Origin: Xanthobacteraceae bacterium
GTDB taxonomy: Bacteria > Pseudomonadota > Alphaproteobacteria > Rhizobiales > Xanthobacteraceae
Length of the DNA stretch: 64,000 bases
Direction of reading: 5' to 3'
Assembly (NCBI GenBank): GCA_031291445.1
Contig: JARLJA010000187.1
Location: 1-64,000, forward strand
Made by a program: the position numbers and the translations under genes. How positions within the stretch are numbered: position 1 is the stretch's first letter; the number at the start of each line of letters is the position of its first letter. Positions 39,691 through 48,027 of this stretch are shown piece by piece. Below the pieces are notes generated by a model, which saw only the letters and a program-made list of their open reading frames with translations, was not told the origin of the DNA and ran no database searches.

Positions 39691-41460
39691 TCAGCGCAGC
39701 GGCTTCTTCAGCAGCTGAAAGCGGTCGGGATCGAGACCGAGCGAGGGCTGCAGCATCGGCGCCTCGGCGATCGGCTGCGACGATTTGATGGTGGGATCGT
39801 TGGGCACGTCGCGGCTGGTGGTCGCGCCGCGCCAGCGTTCCAGCACCGAGGTCACGAAATGGATGTCCTGGCCGCGACCCGAGGTCGGCACCGTCGAGAC
39901 CGTGGCCTCGCTGCGCGGCAGCTGGTGCGGCGGCACGTCCTTGAAGCGCAGCCGGGTGGGGAGCGCGACGCCTTCGCCGAACGCCAGCACTTCGCGGGTC
40001 CCGAGCGAGGGCACGAACGACAGCAGGTTGGCGGCGGCGTCCGACACCGCCGAGCGCAGCAGCGCCTGGTCGCGGTCGTTGGCGAGCCGCATGGCGAACA
40101 GCGTGTTGCACTGGGAAATGATGGTGGCGTCGAGCTCGGCCGGGCGCTGGGTCACGAGCCCGAGATAGACGCCGTATTTGCGGCCTTCCTTGGCGATGCG
40201 CGACACCGCCTTGCGGGTCGGACCGAAGCCGATGCTGCGATCGGCGGAGGCGTAGCGATGGGCCTCCTCGCAGACGAACAGCAGCGGCGAGGCGCCGTCG
40301 CTCCACAGCCCGAAGTCGAACGCCATGCGGCAGACCACCGAGACCACCGAGTCCACCACCTCGGCGGGAAACCCGGCCAGCTGCATCACCGTCATCGGCC
40401 GGCCATTGGCCGGCAGGCGAAACAGATGGCTGATCACCTCCGCCATGGTGTCGCCGCCGACATTGGCGTTGTCGAACATGAACGTGTAGCGCGGATCGTT
40501 GCGCACCGCCTCGATCCGCGACAGCAGCTTGTGATAGATGATGCGCGACGAGCGGTTCTCGAGCTTGCCCATGCGGTCGTCGATTTGCGCCACCAGGTCG
40601 ACCAGCCGGTAGGGCACCGGGGTGTCGACGGTGAAGCCCACGTTCTTTGGGTCGACACGCTTGAGGCCGAGCCGGTCGGAATTCTGGTACTGGGTGTAGA
40701 TCGCCTTGGCGACGGGAATGACGTCGACCAGGATTTCGACCTCCTCCGGCACGCCGGGGCGGCCGGCGAACAGGACGTCGACGATTTCCTCGAAGTTGAA
40801 CAGCCAGAACGGCAGCTTGAGATTGCGCGGGTTGAGCACCAGCGAGCGGTCGCCGAAGCAGCGGCCGTATTCGTTGTGGACGTCGAGCAGGAAAACCCGC
40901 AGGTTGGGCCGGGCCACCAGGATTTCATTGAGCAGCAGCGACACGCCAGTCGATTTGCCGACGCCGGTCGAGCCGAGTACCGCGAAGTGCTTGTTGAGCA
41001 TTTCCTCGATGTCGACATGGGCCAGCACCGAGGGATCCTGCTGCAGGGTGCCGATGTGAATGTGGTCGGAGCGCGCCGGCGTGTAGATCGTGCGTAATTC
41101 CTCGGTGGTGATCAGATCGCCCGTATCGCCGATGGTGGGATAGGAGCTGACGCCGCGCTGGAACCGCGGTCCCGAGGATCCGGCGAGGATTTCGCCCAGC
41201 AGGTCGACCGAGGCGATCGCGACGAAGCGGCTGTCTGCGGGCAGCCCTTCGCACGACACTTCGGTGATGATGCCGATGATGGACGAGTTGACGCAGCGGA
41301 TGCTGAGGAAGCGCCCGACCGTGGCGCGCGCCTCGAGATGTCCCAGGGTGTTGGTTGCCAACAGCCCGACCCGGGCTTGCGACCCGCGCACCAGAATGAC
41401 CTCGCCGAACCGGGGGGAGGAAGCTGCGCTCGGCGTGGGCGGTTGGGATATGTCTGCCAT
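39691..41460 (-). CDS. HerA-like ATPase (DUF87), FtsK/HerA superfamily
   Basis: 589 aa. An N-terminal HAS-barrel-like region (about 15-130) leads into an ATPase domain with Walker A (GSTGVGKST), a Walker B-type FVCEEAHRY, and a late arginine-rich RLANDRD. HerA proteins form hexameric DNA-pumping motors, often with a NurA nuclease in archaea. No nuclease gene is next to it, so the bacterial role is open. ATG 41460 (MADISQPP) is chosen over an in-frame start at 41490. The 369 bases upstream hold the tRNA promoter and no clear gene. Confidence 0.85.
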   Translation of the reverse strand: MADISQPPTPSAASSPRFGEVILVRGSQARVGLLATNTLGHLEARATVGRFLSIRCVNSSIIGIITEVSCEGLPADSRFVAIASVDLLGEILAGSSGPRFQRGVSSYPTIGDTGDLITTEELRTIYTPARSDHIHIGTLQQDPSVLAHVDIEEMLNKHFAVLGSTGVGKSTGVSLLLNEILVARPNLRVFLLDVHNEYGRCFGDRSLVLNPRNLKLPFWLFNFEEIVDVLFAGRPGVPEEVEILVDVIPVAKAIYTQYQNSDRLGLKRVDPKNVGFTVDTPVPYRLVDLVAQIDDRMGKLENRSSRIIYHKLLSRIEAVRNDPRYTFMFDNANVGGDTMAEVISHLFRLPANGRPMTVMQLAGFPAEVVDSVVSVVCRMAFDFGLWSDGASPLLFVCEEAHRYASADRSIGFGPTRKAVSRIAKEGRKYGVYLGLVTQRPAELDATIISQCNTLFAMRLANDRDQALLRSAVSDAAANLLSFVPSLGTREVLAFGEGVALPTRLRFKDVPPHQLPRSEATVSTVPTSGRGQDIHFVTSVLERWRGATTSRDVPNDPTIKSSQPIAEAPMLQPSLGLDPDRFQLLKKPLR

Positions 41461-41789
41461 GGGGCGACTATGGCGGTGCAGTTTGCACAAACGGTTAAGC
41501 GTGGCAGGCGGATTGATCGGATGCGGCGCCGTCGACGCGCGCGGACGCGGGCATCAATCCGCTGGTTTCGCGAGACAATTTCAGTGCAGCTCAACGCGTC
41601 GGCCGCGCGTGTTAACGGTGCGGTTACCATCGCATTCGAAGACGGGCCGGGACCGGGCAGAGGCGAGCCGCGGGCGGCGCCTGTGGAGGGAAGCTGGCCC
41701 TGCACGCGGGCAGCAAGCGCCTTGCAAAGCTTCCGCGACCTGCCTAAAAGGGCGGGCCGCGCGATCTCGGAAAAGACTTCCTGCCCGCC

Positions 41790-41830
41790 TTGGAGTCGTT
41801 CCGACAACTCGTTGAAATAACGAGTTTTTT
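41790..41830 (+). promoter_or_regulatory. Probable tRNA-Gln promoter overlapping a terminator-like palindrome
   Basis: TTGGAG (41790-41795), a 17-base spacer and TGAAAT (41813-41818) fit a sigma-70 promoter that would start transcription near 41825, five bases before the tRNA. The same bases form a perfect hairpin, AACTCGTT/AACGAGTT with loop GAAAT (41806-41826), followed by T's up to the first tRNA base. If read through from upstream it would act as a Rho-independent terminator and shield the tRNA gene from transcription of its surroundings. Confidence 0.5.
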
Positions 41831-41903
41831 GGGGGATCGTCTAATGGTAGGACTGCAGACTCTGACTCTGCCTGTCTAGGTTCGAATCCTAGTCCCCCAG
41901 CCA
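41830..41903 (+). tRNA. tRNA-Gln (anticodon CUG)
   Basis: The cloverleaf is complete: a 7-bp acceptor stem TGGGGGA/TCCCCCA, the D-arm with TAATGGTAGGA, anticodon stem GCAGA/TCTGC with loop CTCTGAC giving anticodon CTG, and a T-arm CTAGGTTCGAATCCTAG. Discriminator G and an encoded CCA end it. It reads the codon CAG. Confidence 0.97.
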
Positions 41904-42282
41904 AGCGGCTTGCTCTCGGAAGAAGCGCCCCGCTGGAAACAGGTTCCGCGGTTCTCTTCACGCGCGGCCGCCATTGCAGCGTTACGACTTCGCCGGCCCG
42001 GATCTGGAGCCGCCGGTCACATCATCTTCCGCCTGGTCGGCGATGCGCCTGCCGGCGCGACGAGGCGCGACCGATGGCGTCTCATGGCGCCATGCCGTCG
42101 CCCGAAGCAAAATTTCCCTGCTTGAGAATCATGCCACTAACCGGAATCTGAGTGCGGTCATCTGGCGAGCTTCTGCCCCGTCGTCGCCGGCGATATCCTG
42201 CTCGGCAGGATCGCCGGTCTTCCGGATCCGTCGATCCGCATCGTTTGATCTGCCGTCCGCCCAACGCGGTTTTCGCCGCCGC
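41904..42282. other. Intergenic region after tRNA-Gln
   Basis: 379 bases with no supported gene. I looked for a duplicate of the tRNA 3' end, as left by an integrated element, and found none here or elsewhere in the window. No integrase gene is present. Confidence 0.4.
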
Positions 42283-42891
42283 CTAGCCAGGTGACGACCC
42301 GCCGTCGTCGGTTCGATCGGTGGCGGGAGCGGTCGCGAACTGGGGAAACAGCTCGGCAACCACCGGACCGTCGCTGCGCCAGGAGTGGCAGCCGTCGAGA
42401 AAGAACGGAGGCCGGCGGATGTGGCGCTGATCCTCGAGCGAGTTGCGGCCGTCCGGTGTCTTGCCGTAGGCCAGTGTCTGGTACAGCGTGGTGATGGCCG
42501 GTCCGATCAGCTCCCCGGCATGGGTGCAGGTCTCGAGCTTGCCGATGACGGCCTGCATGCGCTTGCGCCAGCCGGGACCGACTTTTTCGCCCACCATCCG
42601 CCGCAGCACCGGTTCGACGTCCACGCAGCTCGGAAACGGCGTGGCGCCCATGGTCAATTGAGCGTCACGGATCACCAAGGCGTCGTCGACCGCGAGGCGA
42701 ATGGTGATGTCGTGGACCGGTTCGCCCGCTGCGATGTCGCCGCGGATGGGGGCGCGATGCGCGAACGGCTTGGTATCCACGAGCCGCGCCTCGACCTCCC
42801 ACAGCCCGTCGTCGCGAAGAAAACTCGCGCACTGAATCGATCGCCGATGCATCGGGCGACGGTGGGAGTCGGTGGGGGCGGCGTCTTGCAT
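42283..42891 (-). CDS. DUF2889-domain protein
   Basis: 202 aa. The N-terminus (HRRSIQCASFLRDDGLWEVEARLVDTKPF) and the middle (GEPVHDITIRLAVDDALVI, then KRMQAVIGKLETCTHAGELIGP) match the DUF2889 family, whose function is unknown. Members often lie beside aromatic or fatty-acid catabolic genes, as here beside a thiolase. ATG 42891 is preferred over an in-frame TTG just before it; AAGGA lies nine bases upstream. Divergent from the thiolase gene with 242 bases between them. Confidence 0.85.
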   Translation of the reverse strand: MQDAAPTDSHRRPMHRRSIQCASFLRDDGLWEVEARLVDTKPFAHRAPIRGDIAAGEPVHDITIRLAVDDALVIRDAQLTMGATPFPSCVDVEPVLRRMVGEKVGPGWRKRMQAVIGKLETCTHAGELIGPAITTLYQTLAYGKTPDGRNSLEDQRHIRRPPFFLDGCHSWRSDGPVVAELFPQFATAPATDRTDDGGSSPG

Positions 42892-43133
42892 CAACTGCTG
42901 TCCTTCGCTGTGACCGGCCGCGGTGATCTAGCGTTGCTGCATCGCGCCGCTGCGCGAAGACAGGCTGGACCTTGAAACCGCGGCCATGCAAAGTACCGGA
43001 CGATCGATTTGCGTTGCAAGGTCGTCGAGCCTTGGGCGCAACCGCGCAGCGGCGGCGGGGCAACGCCGGCACGACGACAATCGAAGAGACGACAAACGCT
43101 GACAAGGCCTCAAAAGAGCCGAGGGAGAACGAC

Positions 43134-44366
43134 ATGGTTGACGCGCTGATCATCGACGCATGCAGGACGCCGCGTGGCATCGGCAAGGCGGGCAAGGGGG
43201 CGCTGGCGGGAATCCATCCCCAGCAGCTGGGCGCGACCGTGCTGCGGGCGCTGGCCGAGCGCACCGGCATCGATACCGCTGACGTCGACGATATCATCTG
43301 GGGCACCAGCTCGCAGATCGCGCAGCAGGGCGGCGATCTCGGGCGCATGGCGGCGCTCGACGCCGGCTATGACATCCGTGCCAGCGGCGTGACGCTCGAT
43401 CGCTTCTGCGGATCGGGAATCACCAGCGTCAACTTGGCGGCGGCTTCGATCATGTCGGGCTTCGAGGATCTCGTCATCGCCGGCGGCACCGAGATGATGT
43501 CCATGGAAGGCCGGCGCGGCGACGGGCCGATGATGATGGATTCGGGCAACCTGCACCTGCGGGCCCTGCATCCGCAGTCCCACCAGGGGATCTGCGCCGA
43601 TGCCATCGCGACGCTGGAGGGCATCAGCCGCGACGACGTCGACCGGCTCGGCCTGGAGAGCCAGAAGAAGGCGGCGCACGCCATCGCCAACGGCCATTTC
43701 GCCCGCAGCCTCGTTCCGGTGTATCGCGAGGACGGCAGCCTCGCGCTCGACCGCGAGGAGTATCCCCGCCCGCAGACCACGCTGGAGGGCCTCGCCGGCC
43801 TCAAGCCGGCCTTCGCCGCCATCGCCGACTATCCCCTGGACGACAAGGGCACCACCTATCGCAAGCTGATCCAGCAGAAATACCCCGACCTCGACATCGA
43901 TTTCATCCATCACGCCGGCAACTCGTCGGGCGTGGTCGACGGCGCCGCGGCCATCCTGCTGGCGTCGCCGTCCTACGCCAAGTCCCACGGGCTGAAGCCG
44001 CGGGCGCGGGTCGTCGCCATGGCCAACATGGGGGATTCACCGACCTTGATGCTCAACGCCCCGGTCCCGGCGACCCGCAAGGTTCTCGCCAAGGCCGGCC
44101 TCAAGCTCGACGACATCGACCTGTTCGAGATCAACGAGGCCTTCGCCGTGGTTGCGGAGAAGTACATTCGCGACCTCGGCCTCGATCGCGCCAAGGTCAA
44201 CGTCAACGGCGGCTCGATCGCGCTCGGGCATCCGATCGGGGCGACGGGATCGATCCTGATCGGCACGCTGCTCGACGAGCTCGAACGCCGCGACCTCAAG
44301 CGCGGCCTCGTCACCATGTGCGCCGCCGGCGGCATGGCCCCGGCGATCATCATCGAGCGGGTGTAA
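43134..44366 (+). CDS. Acetyl-CoA C-acyltransferase (thiolase)
   Basis: 410 aa. It splits 3-oxoacyl-CoA with CoA to acetyl-CoA and a shorter acyl-CoA, or runs in reverse. Catalytic Cys92 is in DRFCGSGITS; the C-terminal GHPIGATGS holds the His and CAAGGMAPA the second Cys. It is most like the beta-oxidation group and would complete the breakdown by the enzymes encoded downstream. ATG 43134 follows GAGGGAG. The extension of the frame to 42972 looks non-coding. Confidence 0.92.
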   Translation: MVDALIIDACRTPRGIGKAGKGALAGIHPQQLGATVLRALAERTGIDTADVDDIIWGTSSQIAQQGGDLGRMAALDAGYDIRASGVTLDRFCGSGITSVNLAAASIMSGFEDLVIAGGTEMMSMEGRRGDGPMMMDSGNLHLRALHPQSHQGICADAIATLEGISRDDVDRLGLESQKKAAHAIANGHFARSLVPVYREDGSLALDREEYPRPQTTLEGLAGLKPAFAAIADYPLDDKGTTYRKLIQQKYPDLDIDFIHHAGNSSGVVDGAAAILLASPSYAKSHGLKPRARVVAMANMGDSPTLMLNAPVPATRKVLAKAGLKLDDIDLFEINEAFAVVAEKYIRDLGLDRAKVNVNGGSIALGHPIGATGSILIGTLLDELERRDLKRGLVTMCAAGGMAPAIIIERV

Positions 44367-44461
44367 AGCCCAGCTGGCTCAGCTTTCGACCTTCAGGTGA
44401 CATCGCGGGCGCGCGGTGCGGCGGGAGCCGCGCTGCGGGCCTGCGCTAGCCCCGATCCTGC

Positions 44462-44485
44462 CGGGCCCTGATTTCCTCGGGCCCG
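44462..44485. terminator. GC-rich hairpin downstream of the thiolase gene
   Basis: A perfect 7-bp stem CGGGCCC/GGGCCCG with a ten-base loop, about 95 bases after the thiolase stop. No T-run follows, so it would be a weak intrinsic terminator at best. It lies in the 290-base gap before the dioxygenase operon. Confidence 0.35.
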
Positions 44486-44573
44486 CGCGCCTTCGGCTGT
44501 CTCGGAGCCTCCGGGCGCGGCCGGCGCGCGCGGGGCCGCTGACCTCATCGCCACGGACTATCCGCCAACCGTC

Positions 44574-44602
44574 TTGCAAGGCGGTCGCAGCGGTGCTATT
44601 AG
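44574..44602 (+). promoter_or_regulatory. Probable sigma-70 promoter of the dioxygenase operon
   Basis: TTGCAA (44574-44579), 17 bases, then TATTAG (44597-44602): each box matches four of six consensus bases. Transcription would begin near 44609, giving a leader of about 48 bases to the ATG at 44657. The predicted operator (44598-44621) covers the -10 box and start point, as expected for a repressor. Confidence 0.5.
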
Positions 44603-44621
44603 TTAAACGGTCAGCCGGATT
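44598..44621 (+). promoter_or_regulatory. Candidate TetR operator, copy 1
   Basis: The 24 bases here, read on the minus strand, match positions 57426-57449 at 20 of 24 places. The shared pattern is AATCCGnCTGnCCGTT followed by nAAnTAAT. The two copies lie in the promoters of the two operons of this cluster. The link to the TetR protein encoded at 57590 is inferred from position. Confidence 0.6.
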
Positions 44622-44638
44622 ATTTTATCCCGGCTTTT
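44613..44638 (+). terminator. Terminator-like hairpin in the dioxygenase leader
   Basis: AGCCGG (44613-44618) and CCGGCT (44629-44634) form a perfect 6-bp stem with a ten-base AT-rich loop, followed by TTTT. It overlaps the candidate operator and lies 18 bases before the start codon. It could stop read-through from upstream or serve as a 5' stabilising stem; the short distance to the predicted start point makes attenuation unlikely. Confidence 0.45.
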
Positions 44639-44656
44639 TCTTGACGGAGCGATGCG

Positions 44657-45916
44657 ATGAACATGCTGGCGCGTCCCCCAAGCTGGGGCGATCTCATTCG
44701 GCCGGATCGGGTCCATGGCTCGCTCTACAGCGATCCGGCCGTCTTCGAAGCCGAACTGCAGAAGATCTGGTATCGGACCTGGGTCTATGTCGGCCACGAG
44801 AGCGAGGTGTCGAAGCCGAACGACTACGTGGTGAAGTCGATCGGTCCGCAGTCGATCATCATGACGCGCGACGGCGACGGCGCGGTCCACCTGCTGCTCA
44901 ATCGCTGTTCGCACCGCGGCAACCATGTCTGTTCGTTCGAGAAGGGCAACGCGCGATCCTTCACCTGTCCGTTCCATTCGTGGACCTTCGCCAACGATGG
45001 ACGGCTGATGAATTATGCCTTTCCCGATGGCTATGACGGGCAGGAGCGGTCGGACCTGGCGCTGGCCCGGGTGCCCCGGGTCGACAGCTATCGTGGCTTC
45101 GTCTTCGCCTCGTTCGCCTCGGACGGCCCATCGCTAAAGCAGCATCTCGGCGGGGCCGCCGAGACCATCGACCGGCTGGTGCGGACCTCTCCCGAGGGCG
45201 AGGTCGAGGTCACCGCCGGGTTCCTCAAGCATCGCGTCAAGGCCAACTGGAAATTCGTGCTCGAAAACGAGACCGACGGCTACCACCCGGCCTTCGTTCA
45301 TCAGTCGATCTTCAACGTCGCGGAGAGCGGAATCGGCGGCCTCTATGGCTCGAAATCGACTGCCGTGACCCGCGACTACGGCGGCGGGCATACCGAGATC
45401 GACCTGCGGCCGGAGTTCCGCAAGAGGGACCAGCCGATGAGTTGGTTCGGGACCACCGCGGAGAAGCTTCCGGACTACGTGGCACGCATGGAGGCATCCT
45501 ACGGCAAGGAGGCCGCGCGCGAGATCATGATCGACGGCAGTCCGCACGTGATGATCTTCCCCAACCTCTTCATCGCCGAAATCCAGATGTTCGTGATTCA
45601 GCCGCTCGCGGTCGACGACACCGTGCAGCACGTCACGGCCCTGCAGTTCAAGGGCGCGCCCGATCTCAACCGGCGTCTGCGCCAGCAGACCATGGGGTCG
45701 GTGGGGCCGGCGGGGTTCCTGCTGGCCGACGACTCCGAGATGTACGAGCGTTCCCACCGCGGCGTTCACGCGCTGAAACCGGAATGGATCTATCTGGGCC
45801 GCGGCATGCACCGCGAAGGCCGCGACGATCTCGGCTTCACGGTCGGTCACGCCACCGACGAGGTGCCATCCCGGGGGATCTGGCGCCACTACCGCAGTTT
45901 GATGGAAGCACCGTAA
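44657..45916 (+). CDS. Rieske aromatic-ring-hydroxylating dioxygenase, alpha subunit
   Basis: 419 aa. The Rieske cluster is bound by C84, H86, C104 and H107 (CSH...CPFH, 17 residues between). The mononuclear iron site is visible as ENETDGYHPAFVH (D207, H210, H215). It would add O2 across a double bond or ring of an aromatic or related acid. The beta subunit gene follows with the stop and start sharing one base (TAATG). No ferredoxin or reductase gene is in the operon. The substrate class cannot be told from sequence. Confidence 0.92.
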   Translation: MNMLARPPSWGDLIRPDRVHGSLYSDPAVFEAELQKIWYRTWVYVGHESEVSKPNDYVVKSIGPQSIIMTRDGDGAVHLLLNRCSHRGNHVCSFEKGNARSFTCPFHSWTFANDGRLMNYAFPDGYDGQERSDLALARVPRVDSYRGFVFASFASDGPSLKQHLGGAAETIDRLVRTSPEGEVEVTAGFLKHRVKANWKFVLENETDGYHPAFVHQSIFNVAESGIGGLYGSKSTAVTRDYGGGHTEIDLRPEFRKRDQPMSWFGTTAEKLPDYVARMEASYGKEAAREIMIDGSPHVMIFPNLFIAEIQMFVIQPLAVDDTVQHVTALQFKGAPDLNRRLRQQTMGSVGPAGFLLADDSEMYERSHRGVHALKPEWIYLGRGMHREGRDDLGFTVGHATDEVPSRGIWRHYRSLMEAP

Positions 45917-46407
45917 TGCTGACGCGCACGGACAGTCGTTCGCTCCTCGAAGCCGTGCAGGCCTTCCTGTTCAAGGAGGCGCGCCTGCAGGACGAGCATC
46001 AGTACAAGGCCTGGGAAGAGCTGTGGACCGACGACGCCATCTACTGGGTGCCGGCTAACGGCGACAACATCGACCCCGAGCGGGAAATGTCGATCATCTA
46101 CGACAACCGCTCGCGGATCGCGCTGCGGGTCAAGCAGCTGATGACCGGCAAGCACTTCACCCAGTCACCGCAGTCGCGGCTGCGCCGCATCGTCTCGAAC
46201 ATCGAGGTGATGGGCGAGGCGGGCGACGACATCGCGGTTGCCAGCAACAGCATGATCTTCGAATCCAGCCTGCGCGACGACACCATCTGGGCGGCCCACA
46301 ACGAATACCGCCTGCGCCGCGTGGATGGCGCCTTGCGGATGGCCTACAAGAAGGTCACGCTGGTCAACAACGACAAGGCGCTCTACACGCTGTCGTTCCT
46401 GGTCTAG
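45916..46407 (+). CDS. Aromatic-ring-hydroxylating dioxygenase, beta subunit
   Basis: 163 aa small subunit of the alpha3beta3-type dioxygenase. The segments LFKEARLQDEHQYKAWEELWTDDAIYWVP and RLRRIVSNIEV match the benzoate/biphenyl dioxygenase beta family (SnoaL-like fold). It has a structural role in this family. The start is fixed by the one-base overlap with the alpha stop. The frame is open far upstream because of high GC, but only this part resembles the family. Confidence 0.92.
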   Translation: MLTRTDSRSLLEAVQAFLFKEARLQDEHQYKAWEELWTDDAIYWVPANGDNIDPEREMSIIYDNRSRIALRVKQLMTGKHFTQSPQSRLRRIVSNIEVMGEAGDDIAVASNSMIFESSLRDDTIWAAHNEYRLRRVDGALRMAYKKVTLVNNDKALYTLSFLV

Positions 46408-46445
46408 ATGCCCGCGGTGCAGAAAATGATGCCGGGAGGAAAAAC

Positions 46446-47252
46446 ATGAGCCGTGCGATGATCGCGCAGGGGCCGGTCTTGCTGAACATCGCCGACGGCA
46501 TCGCGCATATCCGCCTGAACCGGCCGGACGCGTCCAACGGGATGAATGTCGATCTGCTGCGGGCGCTCTGCGATGCGATCATGGTCTGCCACGGCGAAGC
46601 CGGCATTCGCGCCGTGCTGGTGACCGGCGAGGGCAGACATTTCTGTGCCGGCGGCGACGTGCACGTGTTCGCGTCCAAGGGCGAGGCGCTGCCGGACTAC
46701 ATCAGGCAGGCGACGAGCTATCTGCAGACGGCGGTGGCCGGCCTCATCCACCTGCAGGCGCCGGTGCTCGTCGCGGTCCAGGGCTTCGCGGCGGGAGGCG
46801 GCGGCTTCGGCCTGGTGTGCGCCGCCGACATCGTGGTCGCCGGCGCCTCCGCGAAGTTTCTCGCCGGCGCGACGCGGGTCGGCATGGCCCCGGATGCCGG
46901 CGTGTCGGTGACCTTGCCGCGGCTGGTCGGATTGCGGCGCGCGACCATGATCCTTCTCACCAACCCGACGCTGAGCGCGCAGGACGCGCTTGATCTCGGA
47001 ATCGTCTCCAGGGTGGTGCCCGACGCCGACCTCGCCACCGAGGCCATGACGCTGGCGCGGCAGATCGCCGGCGGTGCTCCGCTGGCCAATGCCGCCACCA
47101 AGCGGCTGCTGTGGACCGGCCTCGGGTCGAGCGTCGAAGACTGCCTGCCGGACGAGGCGCGCACTGTCGCCGAGCTCTCGGGGACGGCGGATTCCCGCGA
47201 AGGGCTGGCGGCCGTGATCGAGCGCCGCCGTCCCGTGTTCAAGGGACAGTGA
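46446..47252 (+). CDS. Crotonase-family protein, PaaG-like isomerase
   Basis: 268 aa enoyl-CoA hydratase/isomerase fold with the oxyanion-hole segments HFCAGGDV and FAAGGGGFG. The two Glu residues needed for hydration in classic enoyl-CoA hydratase are absent: by eye their positions hold A142 and M168. Instead D150 lies in a PDAG motif, as in PaaG-type isomerases. It is therefore more likely a double-bond or epoxide isomerase than a hydratase. Third gene of the dioxygenase operon; GGGAGG precedes the ATG. Confidence 0.85.
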   Translation: MSRAMIAQGPVLLNIADGIAHIRLNRPDASNGMNVDLLRALCDAIMVCHGEAGIRAVLVTGEGRHFCAGGDVHVFASKGEALPDYIRQATSYLQTAVAGLIHLQAPVLVAVQGFAAGGGGFGLVCAADIVVAGASAKFLAGATRVGMAPDAGVSVTLPRLVGLRRATMILLTNPTLSAQDALDLGIVSRVVPDADLATEAMTLARQIAGGAPLANAATKRLLWTGLGSSVEDCLPDEARTVAELSGTADSREGLAAVIERRRPVFKGQ

Positions 47253-47253
47253 C

Positions 47254-47997
47254 GTGGGCACGACCCTGACGCTGCAGGGCCGCCGCGCCCTGGTGACGGG
47301 TGGCGGCAAGGGCATTGGCGCCGCCGTCGCGGCGCTGTTTGCCGAGGCCGGCGCCCAGGTCGTGATTGCGGATATCGACAGCGAGACGGCCGAGGCGCTT
47401 GCCGCACGGATCGGGGCGCGCGCGATCGCCCTCGACGTAGCCAGTCCCGCGGACGTCCAGGCGTTTGTCGGGCGCGAGGCGCCGTTCGACATCCTGGTCA
47501 ACAATGCCGGGGTCGACCAGCACGCCTTCTTTACCGAGACCACCCCGGCGGACTGGTCGCGCCTGCTGGCGGCCAATCTCACCAGCGTCTTGGCGTGCAC
47601 CCACGCGGTTCTGCCGGGAATGCAACGGGCGGGATACGGCCGCATCGTCAATGTGGCGTCCGAGGCGGCCCGCCTCGGATCGAAGGGCGGCGCGGTCTAC
47701 GCCGCGGCCAAGGGCGGCGTGCTGGCTTTCACCAAGAGCATTGCGCGGGAGAGCGCCCGGTTCGGCATCACGGTCAACGCCGTCACGCCGGGTCCGATCA
47801 GCACGCCGATGCTCGACGAGGCGGTGAGGCAGGGGGGCCCCAAGCTGCTTGAAGCCATGACCGGCGCGACATTGCTGCGCCGGCTGGGGACAGCCGCGGA
47901 AGTGGCTGCGGCGGTGCTGTTCCTGGCGTCCGATCAGGCGTCCTACATTACCGGAGAGACGCTCGGGGTCTCGGGTGGCATGGGCGTCGGCGGTTAG
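47254..47997 (+). CDS. Short-chain dehydrogenase/reductase
   Basis: 247 aa. The cofactor motif TGGGKGIGAAVA near the N-terminus and DID after the second strand suggest NAD(H). The catalytic Ser lies in NVASEAARLG and the YxxxK pair in VYAAAKGG. It could oxidise the cis-diol from the dioxygenase or act as a 3-hydroxyacyl-CoA dehydrogenase. It starts with GTG one base after the preceding stop, so translation is coupled. Confidence 0.88.
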   Translation: MGTTLTLQGRRALVTGGGKGIGAAVAALFAEAGAQVVIADIDSETAEALAARIGARAIALDVASPADVQAFVGREAPFDILVNNAGVDQHAFFTETTPADWSRLLAANLTSVLACTHAVLPGMQRAGYGRIVNVASEAARLGSKGGAVYAAAKGGVLAFTKSIARESARFGITVNAVTPGPISTPMLDEAVRQGGPKLLEAMTGATLLRRLGTAAEVAAAVLFLASDQASYITGETLGVSGGMGVGG

Positions 47998-48027
47998 CCG
48001 CGCACTGTCATGCGATAGGAGGGACTG

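Noticed and set aside
41581-41961. A 126-codon minus-strand frame across the tRNA
   Set aside because: The part reading GLGFEPRQAESESAVLPL is the well-known artefact of translating the opposite strand of a tRNA gene. The tRNA-Gln explains the sequence.
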